Positions 47,283-54,537 are shown, counted from the first letter of the stretch. The stretch is DNA of 64,000 nucleotides from Ptiloglossa arizonensis (GCF_051014685.1 NW_027479548.1:1-64000); one strand, 5' to 3'. Translations and numbers: made by a program. Notes: generated by a model from the letters alone, not told the origin.

Positions 47283-47297
47283 TACGTTATACGTCAT
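47283..47297. repeat. Left target-site duplication of retrotransposon
   Basis: The 15-bp sequence TACGTTATACGTCAT sits immediately before the element and is repeated exactly after its A-tail at 53391-53405. It includes the variant C of GTCAT, so the match is not merely satellite periodicity. One further A on the left side is ambiguous because the A-tail also ends in A, which would make the duplication 16 bp. Confidence 0.9.
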
Positions 47298-47678
47298 CCC
47301 TCAGGGGCTGTAGCTTGTTGCTACAGTACGGGACTGGCAAACCCGAGGTGCCCGATGCCAAACCACACCGTAAGACTCCTGTTGGTCGTCGCAACGACCC
47401 ACTCCCAATTCCTCTTTTGGCTTTGAGAGTGGTACGTGACGGCAGGAGGGACGGGGGCCTTGGCTTTACCGCCCGGGCCGCGAGGATGGTAACTCTATAA
47501 ATTGCCCTCCAATCCTAAGCTACGGTGCGCGGTGATGGGATGCGTGGTTGGGGGGGAGGCCCCAATCCCAAGCGGCCAACTCCGGGGTACCTGCCGACCC
47601 CCCGGAGTATTTCGGCCTGCCCGGGTATGGCGGCTCTGCCCGGGTCGACTTACTTTCCGACCTACGCGTGGGAACAGA
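47298..47678 (+). promoter_or_regulatory. 5' UTR of retrotransposon (probable internal promoter region)
   Basis: This is the 381-bp leader between the 5' junction and the chosen ORF1 start. Full-length non-LTR elements normally carry an internal promoter here, but I see no diagnostic motif; a TATAAA at 47496-47501 is probably chance. The leader opens with CCCTCAGGGG and a small hairpin. It contains two short upstream ORFs, 47355-47426 (23 codons plus stop) and 47486-47500 (4 codons plus stop). A further ATG at 47535 is in frame with ORF1. Confidence 0.65.
47308..47326 (+). other. 5'-end hairpin
   Basis: CTGTAGC and GCTACAG form a perfect 7-bp stem around a TTGTT loop, only 10 nt from the element's first base. 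A second tiny stem, CCC-TCA-GGG, occupies 47298-47306. Structured 5' ends in R2-type elements can be self-cleaving ribozymes of the HDV fold; this segment could be part of one, but I could not build the full fold by eye. Confidence 0.6.
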
Positions 47679-49619
47679 ATGAGTAATATTCCAAAAAAGA
47701 AAAAAGGGGGAGGGGGGTCGGAGCGTGTGGCGCGAAGTGTGGCGACGGAGGGGGCACTCGTGCCCCACCCGGCGCCGTTCGAGGAGGGGGACGAGACGGC
47801 GTCGGTCTCGTCCCTGGCGTCCGCGACCAGCGCCGCGGGCGTAAAGAGGCGCAGGACGGTGGAGGGGCGGAGGACGGAGGAAGCTCCGTCCACGTCCGCT
47901 GCTCCACCGTTGCTCACGGTGAGCGACGGGGAGGAGGACCTCAGGGACGAGGATACGGCCCATGTATCGGCCCGTATTGCCTCGTCCCTGAGGTCTATTG
48001 AGAAGGTGGCCGCCACCTCGCGGGGGCTGACTACAGCCTCCGCGAGGTCGGTTGGCCAGGCCGCGACGGAGGCGCGGAGGGCTCTCCAGGAGCTGGGACG
48101 ACGTGTCCCAGCTGCCTTGGAGTACACGAACGCCCAATTGAGGCAGCGTGTGGAGGCTCTGAAAGACGAGCTTGCGTGCTCGCGGAGGGAGACGGACGCC
48201 CTTAGGAGGCGCCCTCATCCGGGGCCGACGGGCGACTGCACGTGTGGGAGGGGGAAGGCGGGAGCTCCCCCCACACCAGCGACGTCCATGAGGAGCATCG
48301 AGCTCCTCATGGACGCCAAGATGGCGGCCATGATGGCCGTCATCCGCGGCGAAATCCGGGCGGCGCTTCGCCCCAAGGGCGGAGCGCCGGCGGGACCGAG
48401 GACCGGGCCCGGGAAACAACCGGGGGGCGGGGGACCGCAGGGGGGGACCATCGCGGTTCCGGGCCCTGCGGCAAAGACGAAGGGCAAGGGTGCCGTGGTG
48501 GGGGCGACGGCGGGGGCACAAATGCCTCCGCCGCCGCCCCCATCCGGTCCCTTGTGGACCGAGGTCCTGGGCCGAAGGGCGGGAAGGACGGCGAGGAGGG
48601 CGGCCCGGGTGCCGCCGCCTCCCCCGCCGGTTGCCCCGAAGAGGGACGGAAAGGCGGGGAGGGCGAAGCCCCGTCTGGGACGCCCCCCTTCAACGGCAGC
48701 AGTCATGCTGACCGTCCCGGAGGGGGGGGGCGTCTCCTACGGGGAGGTGATGGCAGCGGCCAAGGAAAAGATATCCTTGGCCGCACTCGCCATCGAGTCG
48801 GTCCGCCCGAGATGGGCGGTGACGGGGGCGCTCATGCTGCGCGTGAGCGGCCCCGACAACGCAGCCAGGGCGGACCGACTGGCCGAAAAGCTGGGCGAGG
48901 CCTTGGCACCCCGGGGTGTCAGGGTCGCCCGGCCCACAAAGAGCGCGGAGCTGCGCGTTTGTGGGCTGGACGACTCGGTCACCCGGGAGGAGGTGGCCAG
49001 GGCGCTGGCCCAGGCCGGTGGCTGCTCTGAGGGGGACATCCGGACCGGGGAGGTCCGGCGGTCCTCCACCGGCCTGGGAGCGGTGTGGGCACGGTGCCCT
49101 CTTCCGGCTGCCCGGAAGTTAGAAGCAGTCGGGAGGATCGTGGTGGGGTGGGTGTCGGCGAGGATCGAGGTCCTCGCCCAACGCCCACTCCAGTGCTACC
49201 GCTGTCTGGAGACGGGCCATGTCAGGCAGCGGTGCACCTCCGCGGTGGACCGCAGCGGTACTTGTTACCGCTGCGGTGCCGAAGGCCACCGCGCGAGCCA
49301 CTGCGCGGCGGCCCCCAAGTGCCCGCTGTGTGCGGACATGGGGAGACCAGCCGCGCACCGAATGGGGGGGAAGCAATGTACCCCCCCATCCCGACGAGGG
49401 CAGAGGAGGGGGGCGCCGGGGCCGCTCCCGGCGCCGGTGAGAGCGGCCCCAGCTGCGAGCGCCGCGGCGCCCGCGGACCTGGCCGCGACCGACGCGACGG
49501 TCGCAAGGAAGAGGTCGGAGGCGGCGACGGCGTTGGTGTCCGCGATGGAGGTGGACATCGGCCCCGCCGCCGTCCTCACGGAGGTGCCACCAGGAGGCGG
49601 TGAGGAGGCCATCAAATAA
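47679..49619 (+). CDS. Retrotransposon ORF1, gag-like zinc-knuckle protein
   Basis: ORF1 encodes a 646-residue nucleic-acid-binding protein expected to coat the element's RNA and form the ribonucleoprotein. I chose the ATG at 47679 because it has A at -3 and begins MSNIPKKKKGGGG, a basic stretch that could act in nuclear import. The frame is open upstream, and an alternative in-frame ATG at 47535 would add 48 residues. Residues about 149-178 look like a short coiled coil (AQLRQRVEALKDEL). Residues about 200-340 are Gly/Pro/Ala-rich low complexity. Residues about 343-500 match the gag-like domain of R1-clade ORF1, including AELRVCGLDDSVTREEV near 423. Three knuckles follow: C506-C509-H514-C519, C529-C532-H537-C542, and C548-C551-H560-C567. 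The C-terminal tail is Ala-rich. The stop codon overlaps the ORF2 start. No frameshift or premature stop is seen. Confidence 0.93.
   Translation: MSNIPKKKKGGGGSERVARSVATEGALVPHPAPFEEGDETASVSSLASATSAAGVKRRRTVEGRRTEEAPSTSAAPPLLTVSDGEEDLRDEDTAHVSARIASSLRSIEKVAATSRGLTTASARSVGQAATEARRALQELGRRVPAALEYTNAQLRQRVEALKDELACSRRETDALRRRPHPGPTGDCTCGRGKAGAPPTPATSMRSIELLMDAKMAAMMAVIRGEIRAALRPKGGAPAGPRTGPGKQPGGGGPQGGTIAVPGPAAKTKGKGAVVGATAGAQMPPPPPPSGPLWTEVLGRRAGRTARRAARVPPPPPPVAPKRDGKAGRAKPRLGRPPSTAAVMLTVPEGGGVSYGEVMAAAKEKISLAALAIESVRPRWAVTGALMLRVSGPDNAARADRLAEKLGEALAPRGVRVARPTKSAELRVCGLDDSVTREEVARALAQAGGCSEGDIRTGEVRRSSTGLGAVWARCPLPAARKLEAVGRIVVGWVSARIEVLAQRPLQCYRCLETGHVRQRCTSAVDRSGTCYRCGAEGHRASHCAAAPKCPLCADMGRPAAHRMGGKQCTPPSRRGQRRGAPGPLPAPVRAAPAASAAAPADLAATDATVARKRSEAATALVSAMEVDIGPAAVLTEVPPGGGEEAIK
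48242..48276 (+). other. Hairpin 1 within ORF1
   Basis: GTGTGGG at 48242-48248 pairs with CCCACAC at 48270-48276. With a bulged A at 48249 the stem continues for at least three G-C pairs (48250-48252 with 48267-48269). It lies directly upstream of a longer perfect hairpin, so the two would stack as a tandem structure in the RNA. Coding constraint could produce part of it. Confidence 0.55.
48283..48315 (+). other. Hairpin 2 within ORF1, perfect 14-bp stem
   Basis: CGTCCATGAGGAGC at 48283-48296 and its exact reverse complement at 48302-48315 flank a 5-nt ATCGA loop. A perfect 14-bp stem with a minimal loop inside coding sequence is unusual. It encodes the segment around TSMRSIELLMDAKM. It could be a packaging or translation-control element, or simply a by-product of repeated ATG/GAG/CTC codons. 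Confidence 0.7.
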
Positions 49620-49621
49620 TG
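49617..49621 (+). promoter_or_regulatory. TAATG stop-start overlap joining ORF1 and ORF2
   Basis: The ORF1 stop TAA (49617-49619) shares its last A with the ORF2 start ATG (49619-49621). In the R1-clade element SART1 a UAAUG junction is known to support translational coupling, in which terminating ribosomes restart on ORF2. The same arrangement here suggests that ORF2 is made by reinitiation rather than as a fused polyprotein. Its use in this element is inferred from the sequence. Confidence 0.85.
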
Positions 49622-52600
49622 GCTCCCCGCCTCCTCCTGCAGGCCAACCTCAACCACTGCCGTGCAGCGCAGGACCTGATGTGTCAGACGCTGGCGGAGT
49701 GGGGGGGTGGTCTGGCAGTCGCCGCCGAGCCGTACCGCGTCTCCGACCATCCGCATTGGATGGGGGATGCGGCCGGCTTGGTGGCGGCTGTGTGGCAGGG
49801 CGGTGACGGGTCCCCTCCGTTCTCCTTACTGGAGAACGGGGCGGGATTCGTCGCCGTCCAGTGGGGGGGAGTCGCCGTGGTGGGGTGCTACGTTTCGCCC
49901 AACTGCGGCCTTGCTGCCTTCGAGCAGTACTTGGCCGGGGTGGGGGCGTGCCTCACAAGGATTGCGCCCCGGCCGGTGCTGGTCCTGGGGGACTTCAATG
50001 CCTGGTCTGTGGCATGGGGGTCCCCCAGGACCAATCGGAGGGGCGAGGCTCTGGGCGACTGGGCGGCGGGCTTCGACCTCCGGTTGATTAACCGGGGGTC
50101 GGAGCTGACGTGCGTGCGGCGCGGGGGAGGGTCCATAGTGGATTTGACGTTTGGATCCCCCGGCGCCGCGCGTATGGTGTCCGGGTGGGACGTGGTGGTG
50201 GGGGAGGAGACATTATCGGACCACCGGTATATCCGCGTGGTCTTGACCTCCCCCGAGGCCGCCGCGGCCCCGCACCGACACCTCCGCCCGGGAGCGGGTA
50301 GCGCCCCACCACCACCACGCAGATGGGCGCTTCGGCGCCTTGACAAGGACGTCCTGGTGGCAGCCGCTCTGGCCGAAACCTGGCCTCGACGGGAGACCAG
50401 GCTGCCCGACCTGGAGGGGGCCGTGGCTCGGCTCGGGAGCGCCGTCGCGCGCATTTGCGACGCGGCGATGCCCCGGGCCGGGCCGCGGTCTCCTCGTCGG
50501 GCGGTGTACTGGTGGTCGGGCGAAATCGGGGAATTGCGGACAGCATGCGTCCGGGCCCGACGCCAGTACACCCGCGCGCGTCGTCGGGCCGGACGGAACG
50601 GCGACGACGGCGCGCGGGCTAGGGCGGCGGAACTGTACGAGTCCTATCGCGCGGGAAAGAGGGCTCTGCAGGTCGCCATCAAACGGGCCAAGGCCCAGAG
50701 CTGGAAGGAGCTCCTCGAGACCCTCGAGCGGGATCCATGGGGGCGCCCATACCGGATAGTTCTGAATAAACTCCGGCCATGGGCGCCCCCGATCACCGAG
50801 GGTCTCGACCCCCAGCTCTTGAGGGACGTGGTCGACACGCTCTTCCCGATCGTGGGGGAGAGCGGGCCACGTCCCTCTGCGGACCCGACCACCTGGTCCG
50901 CGGAGCTGGGGGTCTCGGCTGGGGAGCTAGCCGCGGCCATCCGAAGACTCGGGGCGAAGGATACTGCCCCGGGTCCTTCGGGAGTGCCCGGCCGAGTCTT
51001 GGTCTTGGCCGCGGACGTCCTGGGTGACGGCCTCCGGGAGCTATTCGACCGCTGCCTGGAGGCCGGGCGATTCCCCTCCGCATGGAAGGTGGCCCGAATG
51101 GTCCTCCTCCGGAAAGAGGGTAGGCCCGCGGACTCTCCGTCAGCGTACCGGCCGATTTGCCTGCTCGACGATGTGGGCAAGCTCCTAGAAAGAGTCGTGG
51201 CGGCCCGCATCGTCGGGCACCTGTCGCGGGGTGGGCCCGGGCTGGCGGAGTGCCAGTTCGGGTTCCGGGAGGGCCGGTCGACGATCGACGCGATTCGACG
51301 CGTCCGGTCCCTCTCGGCCTCGGCGGTCTCCCGGGGTGGGGTGGCATTGGCGGTGTCCTTGGACATCGCCAATGCGTTTAACACCCTACCCTGGGCGGCG
51401 ATTAGGCGGGGGCTTGAGGAACATCGAGTCCCCGCCTACCTTAGGGCAGTCGTCGAGGACTACCTCCGCGACAGGTGGATCGAGTATCCGGGCCGGTGCG
51501 GGACGGAGAGGAGAGCGGTGTACTCCGGGGTTCCGCAGGGGTCGGTGTTAGGACCCCTGCTGTGGAACCTCGGGTACGACACCGTCCTGCGGGCCGAAGA
51601 CCTCCCCGACGGCGTCAGTCTGACATGTTACGCGGACGACACCTTGTTGTTGGCCGTCGGGGGGGACTGGAGGGGGGCTGTTCGGGCCGCCGAGGACGGT
51701 GTCCGGCGCGTCGTCTCCCGGATCAGGGGGATCGGTTTGGAGGTGGCTCTCCACAAAACCGAGGTACTCGGGATGTATAGACCCCGGGGAGAGCCGCCTC
51801 CCCCCCTGATCCGGGTGGGTGAGACAGACGTCGAGGTGAGGTCTCAGATGAAATATCTGGGACTTCACCTCGACAGCCACTGGCGCTTCGAGGGCCATTT
51901 CCGGGCCCTGGCCCCGCGGTTGGAGAGGATAGTTGGCGCTTTGGGCCGTATCCTCCCCAACCTGCGGGGCCCGAGTGACCGGGTTCGCCGCCTCTACGCG
52001 GGAATGGTCCACTCGGTGGCCCTATACGGGGCCCCCGTTTGGGCGGGCGACCTGGCCGCCTCCCGGCGCAGCAAGGTATTGCTGCGCCGGGTTCAAAGGC
52101 GGCTTGCACTGCGGATCGCCCGGGGGTACCGGACCGTTTCGTATGAGGCGGCGAGCGTCCTGTCAGGGCTACCCCCGGCGGACTTGATCGCGGGCGCGCA
52201 TGCGGCTTTCTACGAGGGCCGCATGCGCGCCCGCGAGGATGGGGTGGTCCTGGCGGGCTGCGAGGTGGAGGCCCTGAGGCGCCAGGCCCGGGAGTCCATG
52301 CTGCAGCTTTGGCAGCAGCGGCTGGCCGAGCCGTTGTTCGGCCAGAGGACTGTCCGGGCTATCCGGCCGGTCCTGTTTGAGTGGCTGGGTAGGCGCTTCG
52401 GCTCACTCACCTACCGGTTGGTGCAGGTGCTGTCCGGGCACGGATGCTTCGGTCAGTACCTGTGCCGGATCGGTGTGGAAGAGGCGGCGCGCTGCTGGCA
52501 CTGTCCAGCGGACGAGGACACGGCGCAACACACCCTCGAGGTGTGTCCGGCCTGGGGGGTGGAGCGCCGTGTCCTCACGGCCGTGATTGGGGCGGACCTA

Positions 52601-52792
52601 TCGCTGCCGGGCGTGGTACAGGCCATGCTCGGCAGCGAGACGAAGTGGCGGGCCGTGGCCTCCTTCTGCGAGGAGGTAATCTCGCGGAAGGAGGCCGCGA
52701 GCCGCATTCGCGAGAGCGGGAGACCGCGAGCGAGGCCTCGTCCGAGGCCGGGGGCGGGTGGGCCACCGGAAGGGCTGGGGAGGCCACCCTGA
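49619..52792 (+). CDS. Retrotransposon ORF2: AP endonuclease, reverse transcriptase, CCHC
   Basis: ORF2 is a 1,057-residue protein that should nick target DNA and copy the element RNA by target-primed reverse transcription. Residues 1 to about 225 form an APE-type endonuclease: LLLQANLNHC (N10), AAEPYR (E37), GDFN (D125, N127), SIVDLTF (D175) and LSDH (D201, H202). The reverse transcriptase spans roughly 440-780. It has YRPICLLDDVGKLLE, FGFREGRSTIDAI, SLDIANAFNTLPW (D582), GVPQGSVLGP (637-646) and CYADDTLLL (Y671, D673, D674). The C-terminal region has GCFGQYL, then C959-C962-H971-C976. The tail is Arg/Pro-rich. Size and order match R1-clade ORF2 proteins. All catalytic positions are intact with no internal stop, so the protein is plausibly functional. 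It starts at the ATG inside the TAATG junction. Confidence 0.96.
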   Translation: MAPRLLLQANLNHCRAAQDLMCQTLAEWGGGLAVAAEPYRVSDHPHWMGDAAGLVAAVWQGGDGSPPFSLLENGAGFVAVQWGGVAVVGCYVSPNCGLAAFEQYLAGVGACLTRIAPRPVLVLGDFNAWSVAWGSPRTNRRGEALGDWAAGFDLRLINRGSELTCVRRGGGSIVDLTFGSPGAARMVSGWDVVVGEETLSDHRYIRVVLTSPEAAAAPHRHLRPGAGSAPPPPRRWALRRLDKDVLVAAALAETWPRRETRLPDLEGAVARLGSAVARICDAAMPRAGPRSPRRAVYWWSGEIGELRTACVRARRQYTRARRRAGRNGDDGARARAAELYESYRAGKRALQVAIKRAKAQSWKELLETLERDPWGRPYRIVLNKLRPWAPPITEGLDPQLLRDVVDTLFPIVGESGPRPSADPTTWSAELGVSAGELAAAIRRLGAKDTAPGPSGVPGRVLVLAADVLGDGLRELFDRCLEAGRFPSAWKVARMVLLRKEGRPADSPSAYRPICLLDDVGKLLERVVAARIVGHLSRGGPGLAECQFGFREGRSTIDAIRRVRSLSASAVSRGGVALAVSLDIANAFNTLPWAAIRRGLEEHRVPAYLRAVVEDYLRDRWIEYPGRCGTERRAVYSGVPQGSVLGPLLWNLGYDTVLRAEDLPDGVSLTCYADDTLLLAVGGDWRGAVRAAEDGVRRVVSRIRGIGLEVALHKTEVLGMYRPRGEPPPPLIRVGETDVEVRSQMKYLGLHLDSHWRFEGHFRALAPRLERIVGALGRILPNLRGPSDRVRRLYAGMVHSVALYGAPVWAGDLAASRRSKVLLRRVQRRLALRIARGYRTVSYEAASVLSGLPPADLIAGAHAAFYEGRMRAREDGVVLAGCEVEALRRQARESMLQLWQQRLAEPLFGQRTVRAIRPVLFEWLGRRFGSLTYRLVQVLSGHGCFGQYLCRIGVEEAARCWHCPADEDTAQHTLEVCPAWGVERRVLTAVIGADLSLPGVVQAMLGSETKWRAVASFCEEVISRKEAASRIRESGRPRARPRPRPGAGGPPEGLGRPP
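50739..50790 (+). other. Hairpin within ORF2, between EN and RT
   Basis: GGGGGCGCCCAT at 50739-50750 is the exact reverse complement of 50779-50790. Inside it CCGG at 50752-50755 pairs with CCGG at 50773-50776, leaving a 17-nt loop. The 12 plus 4 bp stem lies in the linker between the endonuclease and the reverse transcriptase (about residues 374-391). It may be RNA structure or a chance product of GC-rich codons. Confidence 0.6.
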
Positions 52793-53364
52793 GAGCGGCG
52801 GGCGGGGGTGCGTAGCCCTTGAGGCTCGTGCCACCGCCCGTCGTCTGAGGGGTGGGAGGAATAAGGGACGGCGACGCTCTCGAGGGCGGAGAGGCCAGAG
52901 CCGCCCTCGGGAGCGTACGAGCCGGGGTGCGGCCGCGCCGACGGCACGGTCCCAGGGCCGTGCCTCCGGCGCGGCTATGGGGGCCGTGGGCGGTCGCGAG
53001 TGTGGGACTCGCGGCCGCCCTCGGGCGGCCCCCGGGAGTGGGACGTCGGAGCAGTGTGGCCCTGCTCCGACGTCGGGCGCCAGAGGGCCGAGGAGAAAAC
53101 AGGGAAGGGAGGGTGAAGTACCCCCTCCCTTCCCTGGAACGGGAGGACACGGGCGCGAGAGCCCTGCACGGGGGAGCACCTGATGTTATGATGTCTTCGG
53201 TCCCAGGTGCTCCCCCTGCATAGTGCGAGGATGGCCACCGTGGTGGGTTTTAGTGGGTAGGTCCCGCGCCCGATGGGTTTCCTTCCGGGCGCGGGGAATC
53301 CCACACTCCCCCCGCCCCTCCCCAGGCGGCGGGGGGGTCTTTCGAAGATTTCCCCCACGTTAAT
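52793..53364 (+). promoter_or_regulatory. 3' UTR with eight consecutive strong hairpins
   Basis: The noncoding 3' region folds by simple inspection into a series of GC-rich hairpins. H1 pairs 52874-52889 with 52901-52916 (16 bp, one G-U). H2 pairs 52932-52940 with 52967-52975 and 52943-52949 with 52958-52964 (9 plus 7 bp). H3 pairs 52988-53001 with 53007-53020 (14 bp, one G-U). H4 pairs 53042-53054 with 53062-53074 (13 bp). H5 pairs 53100-53113 with 53123-53136 (14 bp). H6 pairs 53170-53182 with 53204-53216 (13 bp). H7 pairs 53263-53272 with 53286-53295 (10 bp). H8 pairs 53308-53316 with 53328-53336 (9 bp). H1 to H5 start 54-58 nt apart. In SART1 the 3' UTR is needed for retrotransposition, so these are candidate ORF2-recognition structures. 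Confidence 0.85.
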
Positions 53365-53390
53365 AAAAAAAAAAAAAAAAAAAAAAAAAA
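53362..53390 (+). terminator. AATAAA signal and 26-A tail
   Basis: AATAAA at 53362-53367 runs directly into a pure A tract from 53365 to 53390, followed at once by the target-site duplication. The tail marks the 3' end of the retrotransposed RNA and the junction where reverse transcription was primed. Because the AATAAA overlaps the tail it may be partly tail-derived rather than a separate polyadenylation signal. Confidence 0.85.
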
Positions 53391-53405
53391 TACGTTATAC
53401 GTCAT
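53391..53405. repeat. Right target-site duplication of retrotransposon
   Basis: This is an exact second copy of the 15-bp left duplication, TACGTTATACGTCAT, and it continues into AGGTTATACG, the usual partner of the GTCAT variant in this array. The lower-strand nick that primed reverse transcription would lie at its left edge, where the primer ends in CGTA (or CGTAT if the ambiguous A is counted). Confidence 0.9.
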
Positions 53406-54537
53406 AGGTTATACGTTATACGTTTTACGTTATACGTTATACGTTATACGATATTCGTTATACGTTATACGTCATACGTTATACGTTATACGTTATACGT
53501 TATACGTTATACGTTATACGTTATACGTTATACGTTTTACGATATACGTTATACGTTCTACGTTATACGTTATACGTGATACGTTATACGTTACATGTTA
53601 TGCGTTATACGTTTTACGTTATTCGTTATACGTTATACGTTATACGTTATACGTTATACGTTATACGTGATACGTTATACGTTACATGTTATGCGTTATA
53701 CGTTCTACGTTATTCGTTATACGTTCTTCGTTACACGTTATACGTTGTAGGTTATACGTTATACGTTATACGTTATACGTTGTACGTTATACGTTATACG
53801 TTATACGTTATACGTAATATGTAATGCGTCATACGTTTTACGTTATTCGTTATACGTTTTTCGTTACACGTTATACGTTATACGTTATGCGTTATACGTT
53901 ATACGTTATACGTTATACGTTATACGTTATACGTTATACGTTATACGTTATACGTTATACGTTATACGTTATACGTTATACGTTATACGTTATACGTTAT
54001 ACGTTATACGTTATACGTTATACGTTTTACGTTATACGTTATACGTTATACGATATCCGTTATACGTTATACGTCATACGTTATACGTTATACGTTATAC
54101 GTTATACGTTATACGTTATACGTTATACGTTATACGTTATACGTTTTACGATATACGTTATACGTTCTACGTTCTACGTTATACGTGATACGTTATACGT
54201 TACATGTTATGCGTTATACGTTTTACGTTATTCGTTATACGTTATACGTTATACGTTATACGTTACACGTTATACGTCATACGTAATATGTAATGCGTCA
54301 TACGTTTTACGTTATTCGTTATACGTTTTTCGTTACACGTTATACGTTATACGTTATGCGTTATACGTTATACGTTATACGTTATACGTTATACGTTATA
54401 CGTTATACGTTATACGTCATAGGTTATACGTTATACGTTATACGTTATACGTTCTACGTTCTACGTTCTACGATATACGTTATACGTTATACGTTATACG
54501 TTATACGTTATACGTTATACGTCATACGTAATATGTA

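Larger units (their letters stand above)
9841..47297 (+). repeat. 7-bp satellite, ACGTTAT orientation (upstream of retrotransposon)
   Basis: Uninterrupted tandem array of ACGTTAT on the + strand, about 37.5 kb, all in one orientation. Variants keep unit length almost everywhere; I spotted only two register slips, an extra A near 10,338 and a missing A near 31,898. Typical variants are ACGTCAT, AGGTTAT, ACGTTTT, ACGATAT, ACGTTCT, ACATGTTATGCG and TTTTTCG. They are combined into recurring cassettes that mark higher-order repeats. The array holds no gene. Long + strand frames encode LYVIRYT repeats because the 21-bp triple unit has no stop in any frame. Confidence 0.98.
47298..53390 (+). mobile_element. 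Full-length R1-clade non-LTR retrotransposon
   Basis: The element is 6,093 bp with a 5' UTR, two overlapping ORFs, a 3' UTR and a 26-A tail, bounded by a 15-bp target-site duplication. It is strongly GC-rich against an AT-rich satellite. R1-clade assignment rests on three lines: an ORF1 with three CCHC-type knuckles after a conserved gag-like domain; an ORF2 with an N-terminal AP-type endonuclease, a YADD reverse transcriptase and a C-terminal C-X2-C-X8-H-X4-C motif; and the GCFGQYL segment typical of this clade. Relatives include R1 (rDNA), TRAS and SART (telomeric repeats), and Waldo and Mino (microsatellites). Both frames are open and all catalytic residues I looked for are present, so the copy may be competent. 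No rDNA or TTAGG target is present; it lies in ACGTTAT satellite. Whether it is specific for this repeat cannot be told from one copy. Confidence 0.95.

Noticed and set aside
149..47297. Telomeric repeat array
   Set aside because: The unit ACGTTAT has no G-run strand bias and does not match TTAGG or other insect telomere motifs I know; the array also reverses orientation internally.
47156..47500. Open frame running from satellite into the retrotransposon leader
   Set aside because: It is a chance fusion of the satellite frame with the 5' UTR; its last codons coincide with a 4-codon upstream ORF.
47496..47501. TATAAA in the 5' UTR as a TATA box
   Set aside because: It lies about 200 bp inside the element; full-length copies need transcription to start at the first base, and the motif is short enough to occur by chance.
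47502..47678. N-terminal extension of ORF1
   Set aside because: The extended frame begins at TTG, not ATG. The ATG at 47535 is possible, but the ATG at 47679 has A at -3 and starts a typical basic ORF1 N-terminus.
50644..51384. Antisense and alternate-frame open frames inside the retrotransposon (for example a 246-codon minus-strand frame)
   Set aside because: High GC content leaves few stops in any frame; these overlap ORF1 or ORF2 and show no recognisable motif.
53221..53300. Possible tRNA or 5S-like promoter boxes in the 3' UTR
   Set aside because: No cloverleaf or consensus A and B boxes could be assembled; the region is better explained by simple hairpins.
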